From: Sinotaia quadrata
Lineage: Eukaryota > Mollusca > Gastropoda > Architaenioglossa > Viviparidae
Reading direction: 5' to 3'
Length of the DNA: 64,000 nucleotides
NCBI GenBank assembly: GCA_028829895.1
Contig: CM054183.1
Location: forward strand, 74,511,571-74,575,570
Below are positions 46,395-57,753 of this stretch, piece by piece (the first letter of the stretch is position 1; the number at the start of each line of letters is the position of its first letter). The position numbers were made by a program, and so were the translations under genes. The notes under the pieces were generated by a model, which ran no database searches, was not told where the DNA came from, and saw only the letters and a program-made list of their open reading frames with translations.

Positions 46395-46480
46395 TCTTCT
46401 GTTGCTTTGGATTCTTTTGTGTGTGAGATTTTATGGGGTGTGGTGCTTGGGACCAGCCATGGCGGAGTTGCTTGATTTTA

Positions 46481-48039
46481 TGCACCATAATAAAATATAG
46501 AACAATATTTTAAGCTTTATCACATTGAATTAGATTTTAGGCTGATTTTCTTTACTGTTGAATTATCTTTTGCATTAAAGTGAGCAAAATATATATCTTT
46601 TAAACCCATACATTTAACACAAATGTAAAATCTTTTCTTTATATTATCCAGTATGTTTTAGAAAATGGAATGGTAAAATAGGTATCTTTTTCTGAATTTC
46701 TTTTGAAATAATAAATCATTGTTTATAAACTAAGCATGCTCTTAAGTTGTGTTTGGTAAAGTATAAATGAACACAAAGGTAGAACATTTTAATATAATTT
46801 TGTTATTCGAAAAAGTTATTTTCATGTGCTATATTCCTCGCAGGAATCTTTGTTCTCAAGGTCACTGACAGGCCATGTATGCAAACATATTTGTTTCAAG
46901 CTATAAGAAAATGTTCTAAAATTGTGTAATGAAAACAGATTAAGAAAATTGCTATTAAAATTATTGTGAGCATAGCTGAATGCTGTACATGCCAGTAAAC
47001 ATATTTTACTGGGCAGTTTACTTTATAATACTGAAGTTTGTTTCTCCTAAGTGAAAGAAGTTATATTCTTATCCAGTTTTAATGATCCAATAAATAGGTA
47101 AAATGTCTGTATTAGAAGGTGAAATTATGCCAGCCCATAACATTTGCTTTTAAAGTTAGTTAATAAACTTTAATTTTCTCATCATTTCTGATTACTATAA
47201 CTTTACATTTTAAAAAAACAAAATCTGTTAATATAGCATAACCCTAAAACTTTCATTGGTGTACAGAAATAACCCAACTGGATATTGCAACATCGTAGAG
47301 AAAGAAGAAATTTACTTAACAGATTTTAAACTTAATTTATCATAGTGAAAACACGTCTGTTATAATTTTTTTTACAAATAATACATTGATATCTTCAGGT
47401 GGGGATTGGTTGATAAGTCATAAGAGTAATAACATAAGCAGTGACTGATTTTAATACAGTCAGTTCTTAGGTTACAAACAAGCCCCATTTTTACGAATGC
47501 TCATTGCCCAAATTCATTATAAGCGAAATTTGTACATAAATATTGGTGTTTATTAATGAATCTGCAATAATAATGTTACTTTTATTTTACTGAAGTAAAC
47601 CACTAGTTCAGTAATAATAACGTAAAACATCTGCAAAAATAATTTTACTTTTATTTTACTGGAAAAAACTTCAGTAATAACACTGTGTCATAAAATTTTG
47701 TTTGTTGTAAGTTGTCAAAGTCTTTTCAACTTATTTAGAACAATTTTGCACTGCTAAATTTGAAAATGACATCCATTTTTTTTTCAATCAGGTCAGCTTT
47801 TTGTGCTAATTTGATTTTTAAAAATCAGATCTTATAACTAAATCGATTACATTTTTGTAACATTATTAGGCAATTTTCATTAATATTTCTCTTCCAAAAA
47901 GGCTTTTAAATTTAAAAAAATAAATTAAATTTTAAAAAATCATTTTCTAACACAATTCATTTATTAAATGTTACAAAAGTTGATTAGTGTATATTGAATA
48001 GTACATATAAATTCAATATTAGGTCATTATTGTTCAAAA
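46481..48039 (+). other. Intron sequence, possible pogo-type terminus
   Basis: AT-rich intron. At 47456 TA is followed by CAGTCAGTTCTTAGGTTACA, a text resembling pogo/Tigger ends, but no partner terminus was found, so this stays unproven. No gene is supported. Confidence 0.35.
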
Positions 48040-49660
48040 TTCAGGGCATGAACTTCTGTCTCTTCGAACTTCTAGAATGCTCAGCAATACGGATGTCCAA
48101 CAGTAATCAGCCATCAAGACTGCATCCCAGCTTCCTTGATAATTGGTCTCCATCTCTTATCCTGATGAAATCTCTCCCCTTGCTCATTGATCCCAGATTT
48201 TCTGGAAACCAATCCATATGTGAGAATAAGTAATTCATTTTGATGCTCATGTTGCATCCAATTTCAGTAAGTATATTGGTAACAAGCTCTGCTTAGTTCC
48301 TGGCCTTATTGCTGCTAAGAAAGTTTTTCATGACCAGAACAAAAGCCTTCCATACTTCCAGTGCCACTTCGTTCATTGAGTTTTCAAACTCTGATCTCTG
48401 ATTAGATTACGGAATTGTGGACCATCAAAAATGCCAGCTTTCAACTTCTCAATGGTCAACTCTGGAAAAGCATGGCACAAGTAAGCAAAACAGCCACCAT
48501 CCTTGTCCAGAGCTTTGGTGAACTGTTTGATTAACCCAAGCTTAATGTGCAGCGGTGGGAAAAGTATCTTGTCTCTGTACACCAGAGGGTTGTTTATGAG
48601 GTTCTTTGCTTTGCAAGGTACCAATTCCTCCCGTACGGCCAGTCATGCTTTGTGTAATGCTGCGCTTTGTCCCTACTATCCCACATGCACAGAAAGCACG
48701 GGTACTTGGTGAACCCAGACTGTTGTCCCAACAAAATGTTTACCATCTTCAGGTCAACACAAAGTAACCATCCATGCTGATCATAACAAATTTTCTCCAG
48801 CACGTGCTTCAGCGCTTCATACTTTTCCTTCAGGGTAGTTGAGTGAGCTAGAGGTACAGAGCAAACTGGTTACCATTGTGTAGCAGAACACATTTCAGTG
48901 ATCACTTGCTGCTGTCAATGAACAATCTCCAATCTTCAGGTTTATACTGTGTCACTCCAAGTTTGTGCAGAAGTTGTGCAATATCTGTATAGTACACCAG
49001 GTCCTTCTCTGTAAAGAAAAAACAGAGGTACTCTTGATGTCTGTTGCGGTAGAAAGTCAGAAAGGACTCTTCCCCCCCCCCCCCCCCCCATCTGGATGCC
49101 AACAGTTCAACAGATGACTTTGACAAGCTAAGATCATGAACTAGATCATTTAGCTCCTTTTGTGAGAAAGGATTTGGAGCACCATCATCAAGAACCATTA
49201 ATTCTTCTTCTTTTTCTTCATATTCTTCAACACTATAGAATTCTTCTTCACTAATGAAGGTAAGTTCTCCAGGGACATGTACTGGAATTTCATTACATTG
49301 AGCTACTGGACGATATGCTGATTCAAGATCGGGATACTTATGGCTGCTCCAGTTTTTTTTTGTTAATCTCAGTCACATCAATAGCGCAGAAGTAGCAGTC
49401 AGTGACATGGTTTGTCGGTTCCCTCCAAACCATAGGAATTCCAAACTTCAGACAACTCTTCTTACCCTTGGTCCAACGACGCAGATTCTCAGTGTATGTC
49501 TTGCATACCATGTGTGGCCTCCAAACTTTATCCTGGTCACCAAGTTTTATAACAAAATAAGCATGATAAGCACAACCTGCTAGGAGCAATGGTGTATTCA
49601 CCGCAGATATAGCAAAATACATCGGGTTAATTTTTGCAGTCTTCTGGCTGATTCCATTTT
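48040..49660 (-). pseudogene. Degraded intronless transposon-type ORF, widespread invertebrate family
   Basis: Fragments on the - strand form one ancient coding region of about 500 codons. In order: MVCKTYTENLRRW and IPMVWREPTNHVTDCYFC (49622-49338), KPEDWRLFIDSSK (to 48902), CVDLKMVNILLGQQSGFTKY then CFLCMWDSRDKAQHY (48803-48594), LFPPLHIKLGLIKQF (48624-48373), then HMDWFPENLG and a damaged R-x-x-x-x-I-R-x-x-x region near 48100-48250. I recall the same block order from repetitive proteins in aphids, hydra, spiders and molluscs, probably of transposon origin, but I cannot name the superfamily. Frame changes separate all blocks, and an 18-C tract (49072-49089) lies inside. Confidence 0.65.
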
Positions 49661-50362
49661 CATTACCTAAAGAAGAAAAATATCAATTATTCAAAAATTA
49701 GCTTATGTAACATCTTCATAATTATGTAAAACAAATTATAATTTGTTTACTTAAAGAAATAAGAAAGAATGGAATAGAGGATGCTGGTGGTGCTTACAAG
49801 TTTCAGACCAAACATAAAAACAAAAACTTTGTGTTGGGGTATTTTTTTGAGAGGTTGGGGTAGTTTCTTTTTGTTTTTCTTGTGTAGAAATAAAAGCCAA
49901 ACCACCATTTGTTTTATTTCCAAGTTGCAAATTAGAGACAAAAACAGGCAAAAAGGAAGATATTTCTTGTTTTCAGTTATGCATTAGTTTGTTAGATGAG
50001 TAGCTTATGAATAGGTGTATCAAGAATATCATTGGTCAAATGTAATTTTGGTACTGAAATGAATGCCTGCTTTTTTTTAACAAAAAGAAAAAATAAGTAG
50101 GTTATTGGAAAACCACTCTTTTAATAAAGAAAAATAATTTGAAAGTTAGGATATGTTTGATGAAAACTGATTAGAATTCACATTGAAAAGTTTTATTAGA
50201 AAGTAAGTTTTTCCTAAATAAAAGAGAGAAAAGACTTTAGAACAAAACGTTTGGCCTAAATAAATATTTCTAGCAGAAATTCTGGTTTGGGGGGAGTTTC
50301 TGACAGTGAAATGTTTTATCATTTCCCAAAAATGAGTAAAGAGAAAAGAAAAAAGTTATGTA
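49661..50362 (+). other. Intron sequence
   Basis: About 700 AT-rich bases; open frames of 64-68 codons on both strands at 49747-49987 show nothing recognisable. Confidence 0.45.
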
Positions 50363-50588
50363 CATGTTGGCCCAAAAGTAGGTTTACAGTTATTAAACTT
50401 TATTAAACTACCTTTTATATGGTTGAAGTTACTTGCTTAGTAATACCAATATAAAACATTTCTCAGAGTATAAATCTAACTTATATAAACAGCTTTTTCC
50501 TTGCTAATTGTAATTTATTTGTTCTAGTATCGAATTTTCAAATAAATAGTCTACGTGATAACTGTAAACCTACTTTTGGGCCACCCTG
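50363..50588. mobile_element. mariner-type MITE (226 bp)
   Basis: TA at 50361-50362 and 50589-50590 flank a short element. Near its left end TGGCCCAAAAGTAGGTTTAC, extended to 26 bases, is an exact inverted repeat of the right end. The outermost bases are CATGT on the left and, reading in from the right, CAGGG. CAGGGTGGCCCAAAAGT-type ends are typical of mariner elements. It has no coding capacity. It lies about 200 bases upstream of ataxin-2 exon 5. Confidence 0.88.
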
Positions 50589-50796
50589 TATATCGATTCT
50601 GATAAAGCAGTAGAAAGCTTAACGGAATTCTAGTTTCTGATTAATTTTTCAATAAAAGCAAAACATTTTTGTGATTAATTTACACTTTGTGATTGATTTA
50701 ATATTTAGTTTACAGAATTTGAACTGTCTTAAAGTAAACATTAAGAATGTTTGATTGATAGATTTTGTATTATTTGTTATTATTTATTTTTTGCAG

Positions 50797-51026
50797 ATAC
50801 ATTCCTCCAAATAAACGTGCTCAACCATCAACAAGTGGTCACCAGGGAATACAATCATCACAGGTTCTACCAGCAAGTGTTCCATTGCCTCAGAGAGAGA
50901 AACGAGAACGAGACCGTGTGTGGGAGCATCATGCAAATCGTCCACAATCCAACCACTTATCTCATCAATCTATGTCCACACAAGGGCAGGCACACCGTAA
51001 AGATAGTGATCAAAAGCTCAATGGAG
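50797..51026 (+). CDS. ATXN2: Ataxin-2 exon 5 of window (charged linker) with GC donor
   Basis: The acceptor ATTTTTTGCAG ends at 50796. The two bases AG from exon 4 make Arg, giving R-Y-I-P-P-N-K-R, which corresponds to the K-Y-I-P-P-x-x-R motif following the LsmAD region in ataxin-2. The rest is hydrophilic and rich in Q, S, R and H (VPLPQREKRERDRVWEHH). The exon ends GGAG before GCAAGT. Using this GC donor leaves one base, exactly what exon 6 requires (G+AA = Glu). The next GT, four bases downstream, would leave two bases and break the frame. Hence a GC-AG intron. Confidence 0.9.
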
Positions 51027-51032
51027 GCAAGT
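51027..51032 (+). promoter_or_regulatory. GC-type 5' splice site
   Basis: GCAAGT preceded by GGAG gives the strong consensus AG|GCAAGT typical of GC-AG introns. Phase agreement with exon 6 selects it over the GTTTTT four bases on. Confidence 0.85.
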
Positions 51033-51630
51033 TTTTTAATTCTTAATTTGTTTAACTTTGTTTCTTTCTCAAAATATGCACATGTTTTAAATCAATGAAT
51101 ATTTCCCATTTTATTCTTCTATCTCATAACATATATATTTTTATATGACTTTTAAAATTGGTTGAAGTGAACAAACAAAAAAATGGCCATCTATGCCAGT
51201 TACAAGAAGTAAAAAAACCTACATATTGTGGAATAACCAAATAAATTTCTTTTATGTGCTAAATATAATTGTGTGAATTATATTGCAAAATTCCTACTAG
51301 GATATGTTACTGGATTTAGAATGCATAATGTATATTTTCATAATAATGAAAAACTATGGGGGGGGGGGGGGTATTATGGAAAGTGGAATGTTACAACACT
51401 TTATCAACTTAAAATGTTCATTGTCATATACCAAAGCATTCAGCTATGAACTGTGGTACATGTTTCAATCATCTAAAATGATTTTTAAAATACATATTAA
51501 TACAATTTAAAATAATAAATATTGCACTGAATAAAAGTAAATATTGTGCACGACAGTTCAGGAAAGTCTACTGTTATAGAGTCAAAACAAGAAATCATTT
51601 AAGATTATCTATGATATTCATCACTACTGA
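51033..51630 (+). other. Intron sequence after exon 5
   Basis: AT-rich. A 14-G tract lies at 51358-51371. No gene is supported. Confidence 0.5.
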
Positions 51631-51634
51631 TTAA

Positions 51635-52640
51635 CTCATTTCTGGGCAGACGTTTTTCCTTTTTTTAGCTCTAAATGGGCAAGATTTTTTAGGATTTCAG
51701 TGAGATTTAGGGTTACGTCAGTAAAAACATCATATCTTAGGTATTAATGCATATATTTTAAATAAACTGCAAAATGAAAGGAAATAAAAGCAGCTTTATT
51801 AATATCCTTAATTGAAGTATACTTTCGGGTGTTAAATTTGAATCCATGCATGAAAATATATATTTACACAAAAAAAAATATTGTCCAGTTATTGTCCGCT
51901 ACAAACACTATGTACACACACTTTGTTGATGCCAGGAAAACTAATCTGTCGTCAGACGATCAATACATTTCTTCTCTCGGCAGGCTGTGTATTCCTAACA
52001 AAATAAAAATTCCAAAATAAGTTTTTATTTCGGTGCGGTTGGTTTCTTTCCAAAGTGGATTGCCATTTTGTTTTTTTTTTGCGATCTTCTGATGAGCGTA
52101 CTCATTTGTTTGCTCTGCTATTTTCTCAAAAATTTCTTCTTTGAAAAGCTGGTAGAAGAAATCCAGCTGAGTAGAATTATTATCTAAGTAATACTTGGAC
52201 CTGTTTCTGATTTAAATTCGGAAATATTCAGTGCCGAAGTATTACTACTGCAACATGTGCATCTCTACATACCAACCTCTCCCCCTTCTTCGAAATCTTC
52301 AGAATCTGATTCACTCTCCTCCCAGTCAGAAAGATCCGAAGTATGTACACTACTAATGTTAATGTCACTATCAGAATCAAAATCAACTTCTCTCACGTCA
52401 TTATCCGTGACATTAAACCCACTAAACTCCTCACTGTCACTCGATGATTCAACGAACTCCATTTTTTTACATAAATGCAAAAAACAAAGAAAACTTTATG
52501 AAAAAATGAATGCTGCCACGTGAAAACGCTTCAAAATGGCGCGGAAATCGTTGTACAAACTTCATGCTTCCTGTAGACACCGGATATGCTGAGATATGGG
52601 AAGGAAAGAGCACTGGTTGCTATGGGCGCCGTTGAGCGTA
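51635..52640 (-). mobile_element. piggyBac-like element C, copy C2 (right terminus lost)
   Basis: TTAA (51631-51634) precedes CTCATTTCTGGGCAGACG. The sequence aligns with C1 (27296-28331) up to GTTGAGCGT near 52640 and then diverges, so the right terminal repeat and TTAA are gone. The coding remnant is clearer than in C1. Copy C2 has small indels and looks about 85% identical to C1 by eye. Confidence 0.8.
52265..52480 (-). pseudogene. piggyBac transposase acidic N-terminus (C2)
   Basis: An open frame of 71 codons, about a third Asp/Glu and a quarter Ser: MEFVESSSDSEEFSGFNVTD, later DLSDWEESESDSEDFEE. Acidic serine-rich N-termini of this kind precede the DDE_Tnp_1_7 domain in many piggyBac transposases. 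The matching C1 region reads FNGFNLSDNEVRE. Downstream, the frame is broken and only the G-L-x-I-L-x-G-I block survives (seen best in C1). Confidence 0.65.
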
Positions 52641-53639
52641 TTGCCTTATACAATGTATTGTTACATAGTGTTATCAATTCCAAATGTAGTGCATACTCCT
52701 TGCCAGGCAACTCAATATCTCATGAAAAATAAACTTATGAGTATCATCATAATCAATATCCCCCCAATCCCCTTAAATGTTTTAGTGAACAAATTATTTA
52801 TTGAACAAATTATTTATTGAAGATTATATTTGCCATGTTAGAATAACAAACCTTCTACATTCAGAAAAAATATACACTGTAAAACATGTTGCTCCTGTCT
52901 GGTAAAACCTTCAAATCTAACTTTTAAATAATGAGGTAGGTTTTAAAAAAATGCCAAAAGCTAAGATAAAAATAAAAGAGAATAGTTAGAGGGTAATTTC
53001 ATTGTAAAATATAATTTTGATACAGCACTTTTAGAATAAAGCTTACATGCAGATTTTAGTTCTTAAAGAAAATAATGATTTTATTTTAATAAAATTAACA
53101 CACTGTCAACTAAATAGTAAGAAAGAAAAATAATTTTGAGAGGCTGGTGATTCTAAATCTTAAGAACTGCAATAAAATTTTAAAAAAAGAGTTTAATGAT
53201 AAAAGTCATCTAAAATAATATAATTTTTTTTAAAAAAAAGATAATGATGCTATGTTAGTTAGATATTGATTTACTATTAGCAATTAAATTTTTAATGTTG
53301 AAGAGAAAAGTTGTAAACTCCTTGTAATTATTGCATGTACAAGGAAAGTTATTAAACAGATACTAATTAATATTAAGTTTATAATATATATATATTTAAG
53401 TGTAACATTTATAAATTTCAGTACCCTGAGAATTATACTAAGTTTGTACTGTATAAGTTTTATCACTAAATAATATATATGTACAGAATACTTTTTTTTA
53501 TTAAAATAAGCTTCAGCTCGATTGTCACAGTTTGTAGAAAGCATAGCACTATAGTTCGACTCTTTAACCAAAAGAACAACAGAAAATCGCTTTTTAAAAA
53601 AATAGTCACAATTGAATCAAATAATAAAACAGTCTAAAA
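52641..53639 (+). other. Intron sequence
   Basis: About 1 kb of AT-rich DNA, with a short TA-rich run near 53385-53395. Nothing coding is recognised. Confidence 0.5.
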
Positions 53640-54496
53640 AAAATTGAATATAAGTAAATGTTTTATTTTAACAAAATGTACTTCGTATATAGTTTTAAAT
53701 TGAAGTAGAGGAGAATTGTTGCAAAGAAATAATTAGAAACTATAGAACTAAAGATCAGAAGACAATCAATCCTGCAGTTATATAGGTGCTAAAATTAACT
53801 TACAGTTACTAAATAAATTCATGCACAAATAAAGAGCTATATTTGTTGAAAGAAATACTAAGTGTAACAAGTGTCAAGATTAATTACTTTTGAAGTTTGC
53901 TGCAGCTTTAAAATTTGAAGCAGATGCTTTTTTGGTTAACTAATAGAAACTTTTGGCGCTAAACCAAAACTACATAATATTTTAAATACTAATTTGTAGA
54001 GAAATGAACACTTTTCAGTGCAATTTTCAATGAGAAAATATTCATTCAAATGTGGTTACGGCAATGATTTTAAAATGAGCTAAGTTTTTAATTGATTACC
54101 AGAGCCTGATTAAAGGTTTGCTAATAGAAGTGATATCAGGAGAAAGCTTATGATTACACCTTTATATTTTATTCTTACTGATATCTTATATCAGTTGTGC
54201 AAAAAGAAATCTGAACCAAAGCAAATTTTTTGATCACATCGACACAACTGGTAGACTCCATTGTTAGCACAAAAAAACCATCCAACACTTAGTAGGTTTA
54301 ATTATTTTTCTTTCAAACTTGGTTAAGTCACATTAAATAAAATACAACAGTGTGTTAGATAAAAAAATTATCTTTAATTTTAGCCAAATAATTGTATTAA
54401 AGTATCAAACTTCCCCACAGAAAATCACCAAATTTGTGCACTAATAATTAAAATTTGTAACTTATTCCTGCAAAACAGCGACAATGAAACTGCCTA
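53640..54496 (-). repeat. Repeat family F, copy F2 (inverted relative to F1)
   Basis: The reverse complement aligns with 2540-3430 over nearly the whole length, through landmarks such as TTTAATGTGACTTAA, AAGCTTTCTCCTGATATCAC and GCTGCAGCAAACTTCAA. The end corresponding to F1's TAGGTAGTCCC reads TAGGCAGTTTC here (54496 inward). Old, non-coding. Confidence 0.75.
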
Positions 54497-54590
54497 CTTT
54501 AAAGTTCAGCTTTAACATCATAATAATTTTTGTAAAAATTTTACTTGATGCAATATAGAATATTTATAAGTATTGTATAAAACATCTGGA

Positions 54591-55206
54591 ATAGCTATGT
54601 AAATTTAAATTGAAAACTCTGTAATACAATTTAAAATTTTTCTTGATTTCATGGTACAATTGCAGTTGGATTACCTGACAACAAGAGAAATCTTGTAAGG
54701 AATGATACATTTATTTGTCGTGTGTTTTTATTGTGTGGCAGAAATTCATGCATCCCTTAAATATTTATGTAATATAATAATGTTCAAACTTTTGCATTGG
54801 GGGTGGTGGTGTAAGAAAAGTACAAAGTATGATAATGTGTATCATACAGAGTATGCGTTTTCCATTCAATTCATGATTTTTTAATGATAGCTATGTAAAT
54901 TTAAATTGAAAACTCTGTAATACAATTTTAAATTTTTCTTGATTTCATGGTACAATTGCAGTTGGATTGCCTGACAACCAAGAGAAATTTTGTAAGGAAT
55001 GATACATTTATTTGTCGTGTGTTTTTCAAGCAATAAAAAAACCCAAGAGATTTACTGTTTGGCAAAAATTCATGCATCCCTTAAATATTTATGTAATATA
55101 ATAATGTTCAAACTTTTGCATTGGGGGTGGTGGTGTAAGAAAAGTACAAAGTATGATAATGTGTATCATACAGAGTATGTGTTTTCCATTCATTTCATGA
55201 TTTTTA
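54591..55206 (+). repeat. Tandem duplication, 296-bp period
   Basis: Unit 1 starts at 54591 and unit 2 at 54887, both with ATAGCTATGTAAATTTAAAT. They are nearly identical to the end, including GCATTGGGGGTGGTGGTGTA. Unit 2 has a local replacement around 55027-55065 (CAAGCAATAAAAAAACCCAA) relative to unit 1. The unit also carries CATGCATCCCTTAAATATTT. A recent duplication about 450 bases upstream of exon 6. Confidence 0.92.
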
Positions 55207-55650
55207 AAAAAAAATATTTACTGGTCTGAGTTTTAGAACTCTGTACATTTTTCAGTCCAGATCTAGATTATTGGAATTCAGATAAGAGATCCATACTGTA
55301 TAATATACCTTCAAAAAAGTATTTTTGTTCATTATTAGTCTTTATTCAGTCACTTTTTCAATGCTATTGCCTCTAGTTTTTTCTTTAGTTAAAATGTTGA
55401 ATATTATAGTTGTTTTTGTTTTTGATATAATTATAAAAAATTTTGGATTTTCCTGAGGTATTTGGCATCTTTTTTAAATGTCAAAAGATGTAATTTTATG
55501 GATAGAAGTTAAAATTAAGTTATGTTGTATAAGTTAAAATACAAGTTTTTTATAGAGATAATTGAATTGTGCTGACTGTGGTGTTGCCTGCTATTTCTAG
55601 ATTTTCAAGAATCATTAAAATGTAATATATGGTGGTTTGTTTTGCTCCAG
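55207..55650 (+). other. Intron sequence before exon 6
   Basis: AT-rich. The acceptor TTTTGCTCCAG has a short pyrimidine tract. Nothing else is seen. Confidence 0.5.
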
Positions 55651-56160
55651 AAAACAAGGAAAGGAGACCTGTTATGGAACTGGGCACTCAGAATTATTCA
55701 TCAAAGTCCGCTCTAGGACAAATCCAGGGAAATTGTATCACACAACCAATAAATCCTCCATCATCTCAGAATCATTACCAACCATTACTGCAGCATCAGC
55801 AGCCCCTTTCTTCACCTCTTACACCAGGACTACAACATCCACAGCCACAACCTATTCCTCTTGCAACAGGACTGCAAAATCAAATGCACCAAGCACATGG
55901 TATCAAGCCCACAGTGCAGATTCGACATTCAAATCAGCAAGCGCAGCTGACCCAATCTGCTCAGATTTCTCACCCATTACAGACTCTCCAGTCTAGTCAG
56001 GCTGGTCATGCATCTGTTTCATATACTGCATCTGTATCAGCTGCTGATTCTTTATCACAGGTTGCCTCAGTTGTAAGGTCTGAGCCACGATCTGCATCAC
56101 CTTCATCTCCAGTTCAAGCCCAGATTTCGGCTAGTCAGGCTGAAAGGAAATCACCAAGAG
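55651..56160 (+). CDS. ATXN2: Ataxin-2 exon 6 of window (Q/P/S-rich region)
   Basis: The exon lies between the acceptor TTTTGCTCCAG and the donor GTTAAA. It enters with one base from exon 5 and leaves one base for exon 7. It encodes about 170 residues beginning E-N-K-E-R-R-P-V-M-E. It then becomes a low-complexity region rich in Gln, Pro, Ser and Ala (HYQPLLQHQQPLSSPLTPG), ending Q-A-E-R-K-S-P-R. Ataxin-2 proteins have such disordered segments here; they drive condensation into granules in well-studied species. There is no long uninterrupted Gln tract. The open frame spans the whole exon. The donor is weaker than the others but is fixed by phase and by the Lys-rich continuation in exon 7. Confidence 0.88.
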
Positions 56161-57539
56161 GTTAAACCATTTTTAACAAAATAAAAAATATAGATATTCT
56201 TTCATTTTAAAAGAAATTAGTCAATTAAGGTTATTTCTTTCTTTCTTTTTTTTTTGTGTTAAATAAATAAATGTATAAATTTAAGCTACTCTTTTTACAA
56301 ATAGCAGTGTTGCATTCACTTTAATATATTTTTGTGAAAGGACTTTAAATTAATTGATTTTTTTCTCCAAAAAACGGCTATCGAAATAGAAGCTGGCATG
56401 CTGCAACAATGTAATGAAGAATGCACATATAAAATATCACACAAATCAAATGTAATCAGAAAACTATATTATTATGCATCTAAAATTAACTGGAGCGACA
56501 TTCAAACATTGATTTAAGAATCAGTACTTGATATTTTATCAAAGAAACTAGATATCCCTTTTTTTAAAAAACATTAATAATTACAGTTTTACAGGTGTCA
56601 CCTATTTATTAGGAAACAGATATATATAACTTAGCTTATAATAATTGGGAGATGTAGTAATATGCTACATGATGCTCACTCACATGACCTTGCAGCTTGT
56701 CCACATAGTCATAGTCAATCCCAAGGCAAGAATGAATTCTTAAGTAGAATACTGTCTGTATCCAAGTTAATTAAATATGCCCCCTCTTGGTGGTAGAACT
56801 TGAAATAATCACCTTATGTTCTCAGAACATTATCAAGTTTGAAAAATATTTCAGTATCTTTTCCTAACACAATCTCTCACAATAGAAATCTATATTAGGT
56901 ACTGCATTTTAATAATGAAACATAAAATATTAATTATACAGTGTAAAGATGATTGAGTAAATATTTGTCTTTGCCTCTGCATTTTATTTCTGACAAGCCT
57001 GCTCATTAGTGCATTAGGTTCTTGTAACAAGACTTCAAACCAAATATCAAAATTTTATAAGATATAATAAAAATCATGGAATTAATTTCCTCCTTTATAT
57101 TTATAGTCAAAGAATTGGATCAACTATTTTTAGATTTCATGAAGGGGAGAGAACAAGGTTCATTTCCATACTAAATAATGTGTGGTAATTGCAAGATAAA
57201 ATTAAACTTAAATTTTTTTTAATTAGGTTCATGATGAAAAAGCTACTAGAATATAGGAAATTTTTAATCTTTAAAGTCTATATAGCTTGTTTGAGACCAA
57301 AAAAAATGCATGCGTAAAGAATTGCGTTGATAGAACTGTGGTCAGTGGCCAAAATTGCTGGTGACTGTCCTCAAAAATGTTGGATTCTATGGAGGAGCTT
57401 AGCTTTTCACGTGGCAAAGTTGAACCAGTTTCTTCTATGCAAAGTCGTGCATCATTTTGTTTCAAGCCGTTATCTGGTAAGTTAAATCAATTATTTTCAG
57501 TTTTTGGAGTGTGTGTTTTCATTTAAAGGACTATAAGAT
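56161..57539 (+). other. Intron sequence after exon 6
   Basis: AT-rich intron. An open stretch near 57350-57474 followed by GTAAGT was examined as a cassette exon and rejected on phase. No repeats are recognised. Confidence 0.45.
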
Positions 57540-57737
57540 AAGATTTTTCAGGATCAGAAGTACACTAGCATTCATCTTTGAAGGTGTTCATGAGTGAACT
57601 CGGAAAATTACTTTATGAATTTATGCCTGTCTTATCCATAGCTGTTGTATCATTCATTGGAGGAAAGATTGGTTTTCAATGTAATGCTTTTGATTTATTC
57701 AAATCGCATATTATTTGTTTTTAAATATTTTTATTTT

Positions 57738-57753
57738 GTGGTCACGTGACCAC
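57738..57753. promoter_or_regulatory. 16-bp perfect palindrome with CACGTG E-box
   Basis: GTGGTCACGTGACCAC equals its own reverse complement and contains GTCACGTGAC, the preferred site of bHLH-zip factors of the USF/TFE/MYC class. It lies deep in an intron, and function is only a possibility. Confidence 0.4.

Larger units (their letters stand above)
42310..46480 (-). mobile_element. Non-LTR retrotransposon, APE endonuclease type, near full length but broken
   Basis: Read on the - strand from about 46480: an APE-type endonuclease (46394-45718), a linker, a reverse transcriptase (about 45015-44164), and a C-terminal tail ending near 42320. Removing the 1.4-kb DNA element N (42773-44166) and one 7-bp duplication makes the frame run on across the junction, leaving about 2.8 kb, close to a whole single-ORF LINE. 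Frameshifts and stops are scattered throughout. The endonuclease and tail resemble proteins often annotated as craniofacial development protein 2-like, which derive from RTE-type LINEs; the clade assignment is tentative. Confidence 0.85.

Noticed and set aside
47456..47500. Additional pogo-type terminus CAGTCAGTTCTTAGG
   Set aside because: No opposite terminus or second copy was found in the window; kept only as a remark.
57350..57474. Possible extra ataxin-2 exon ending before GTAAGT
   Set aside because: From the only acceptor that leaves an open frame (after GTGGTCAG) the exon would leave phase 0, not the phase 1 that exon 7 needs. The other open frame has no AG acceptor that enters in phase 1.
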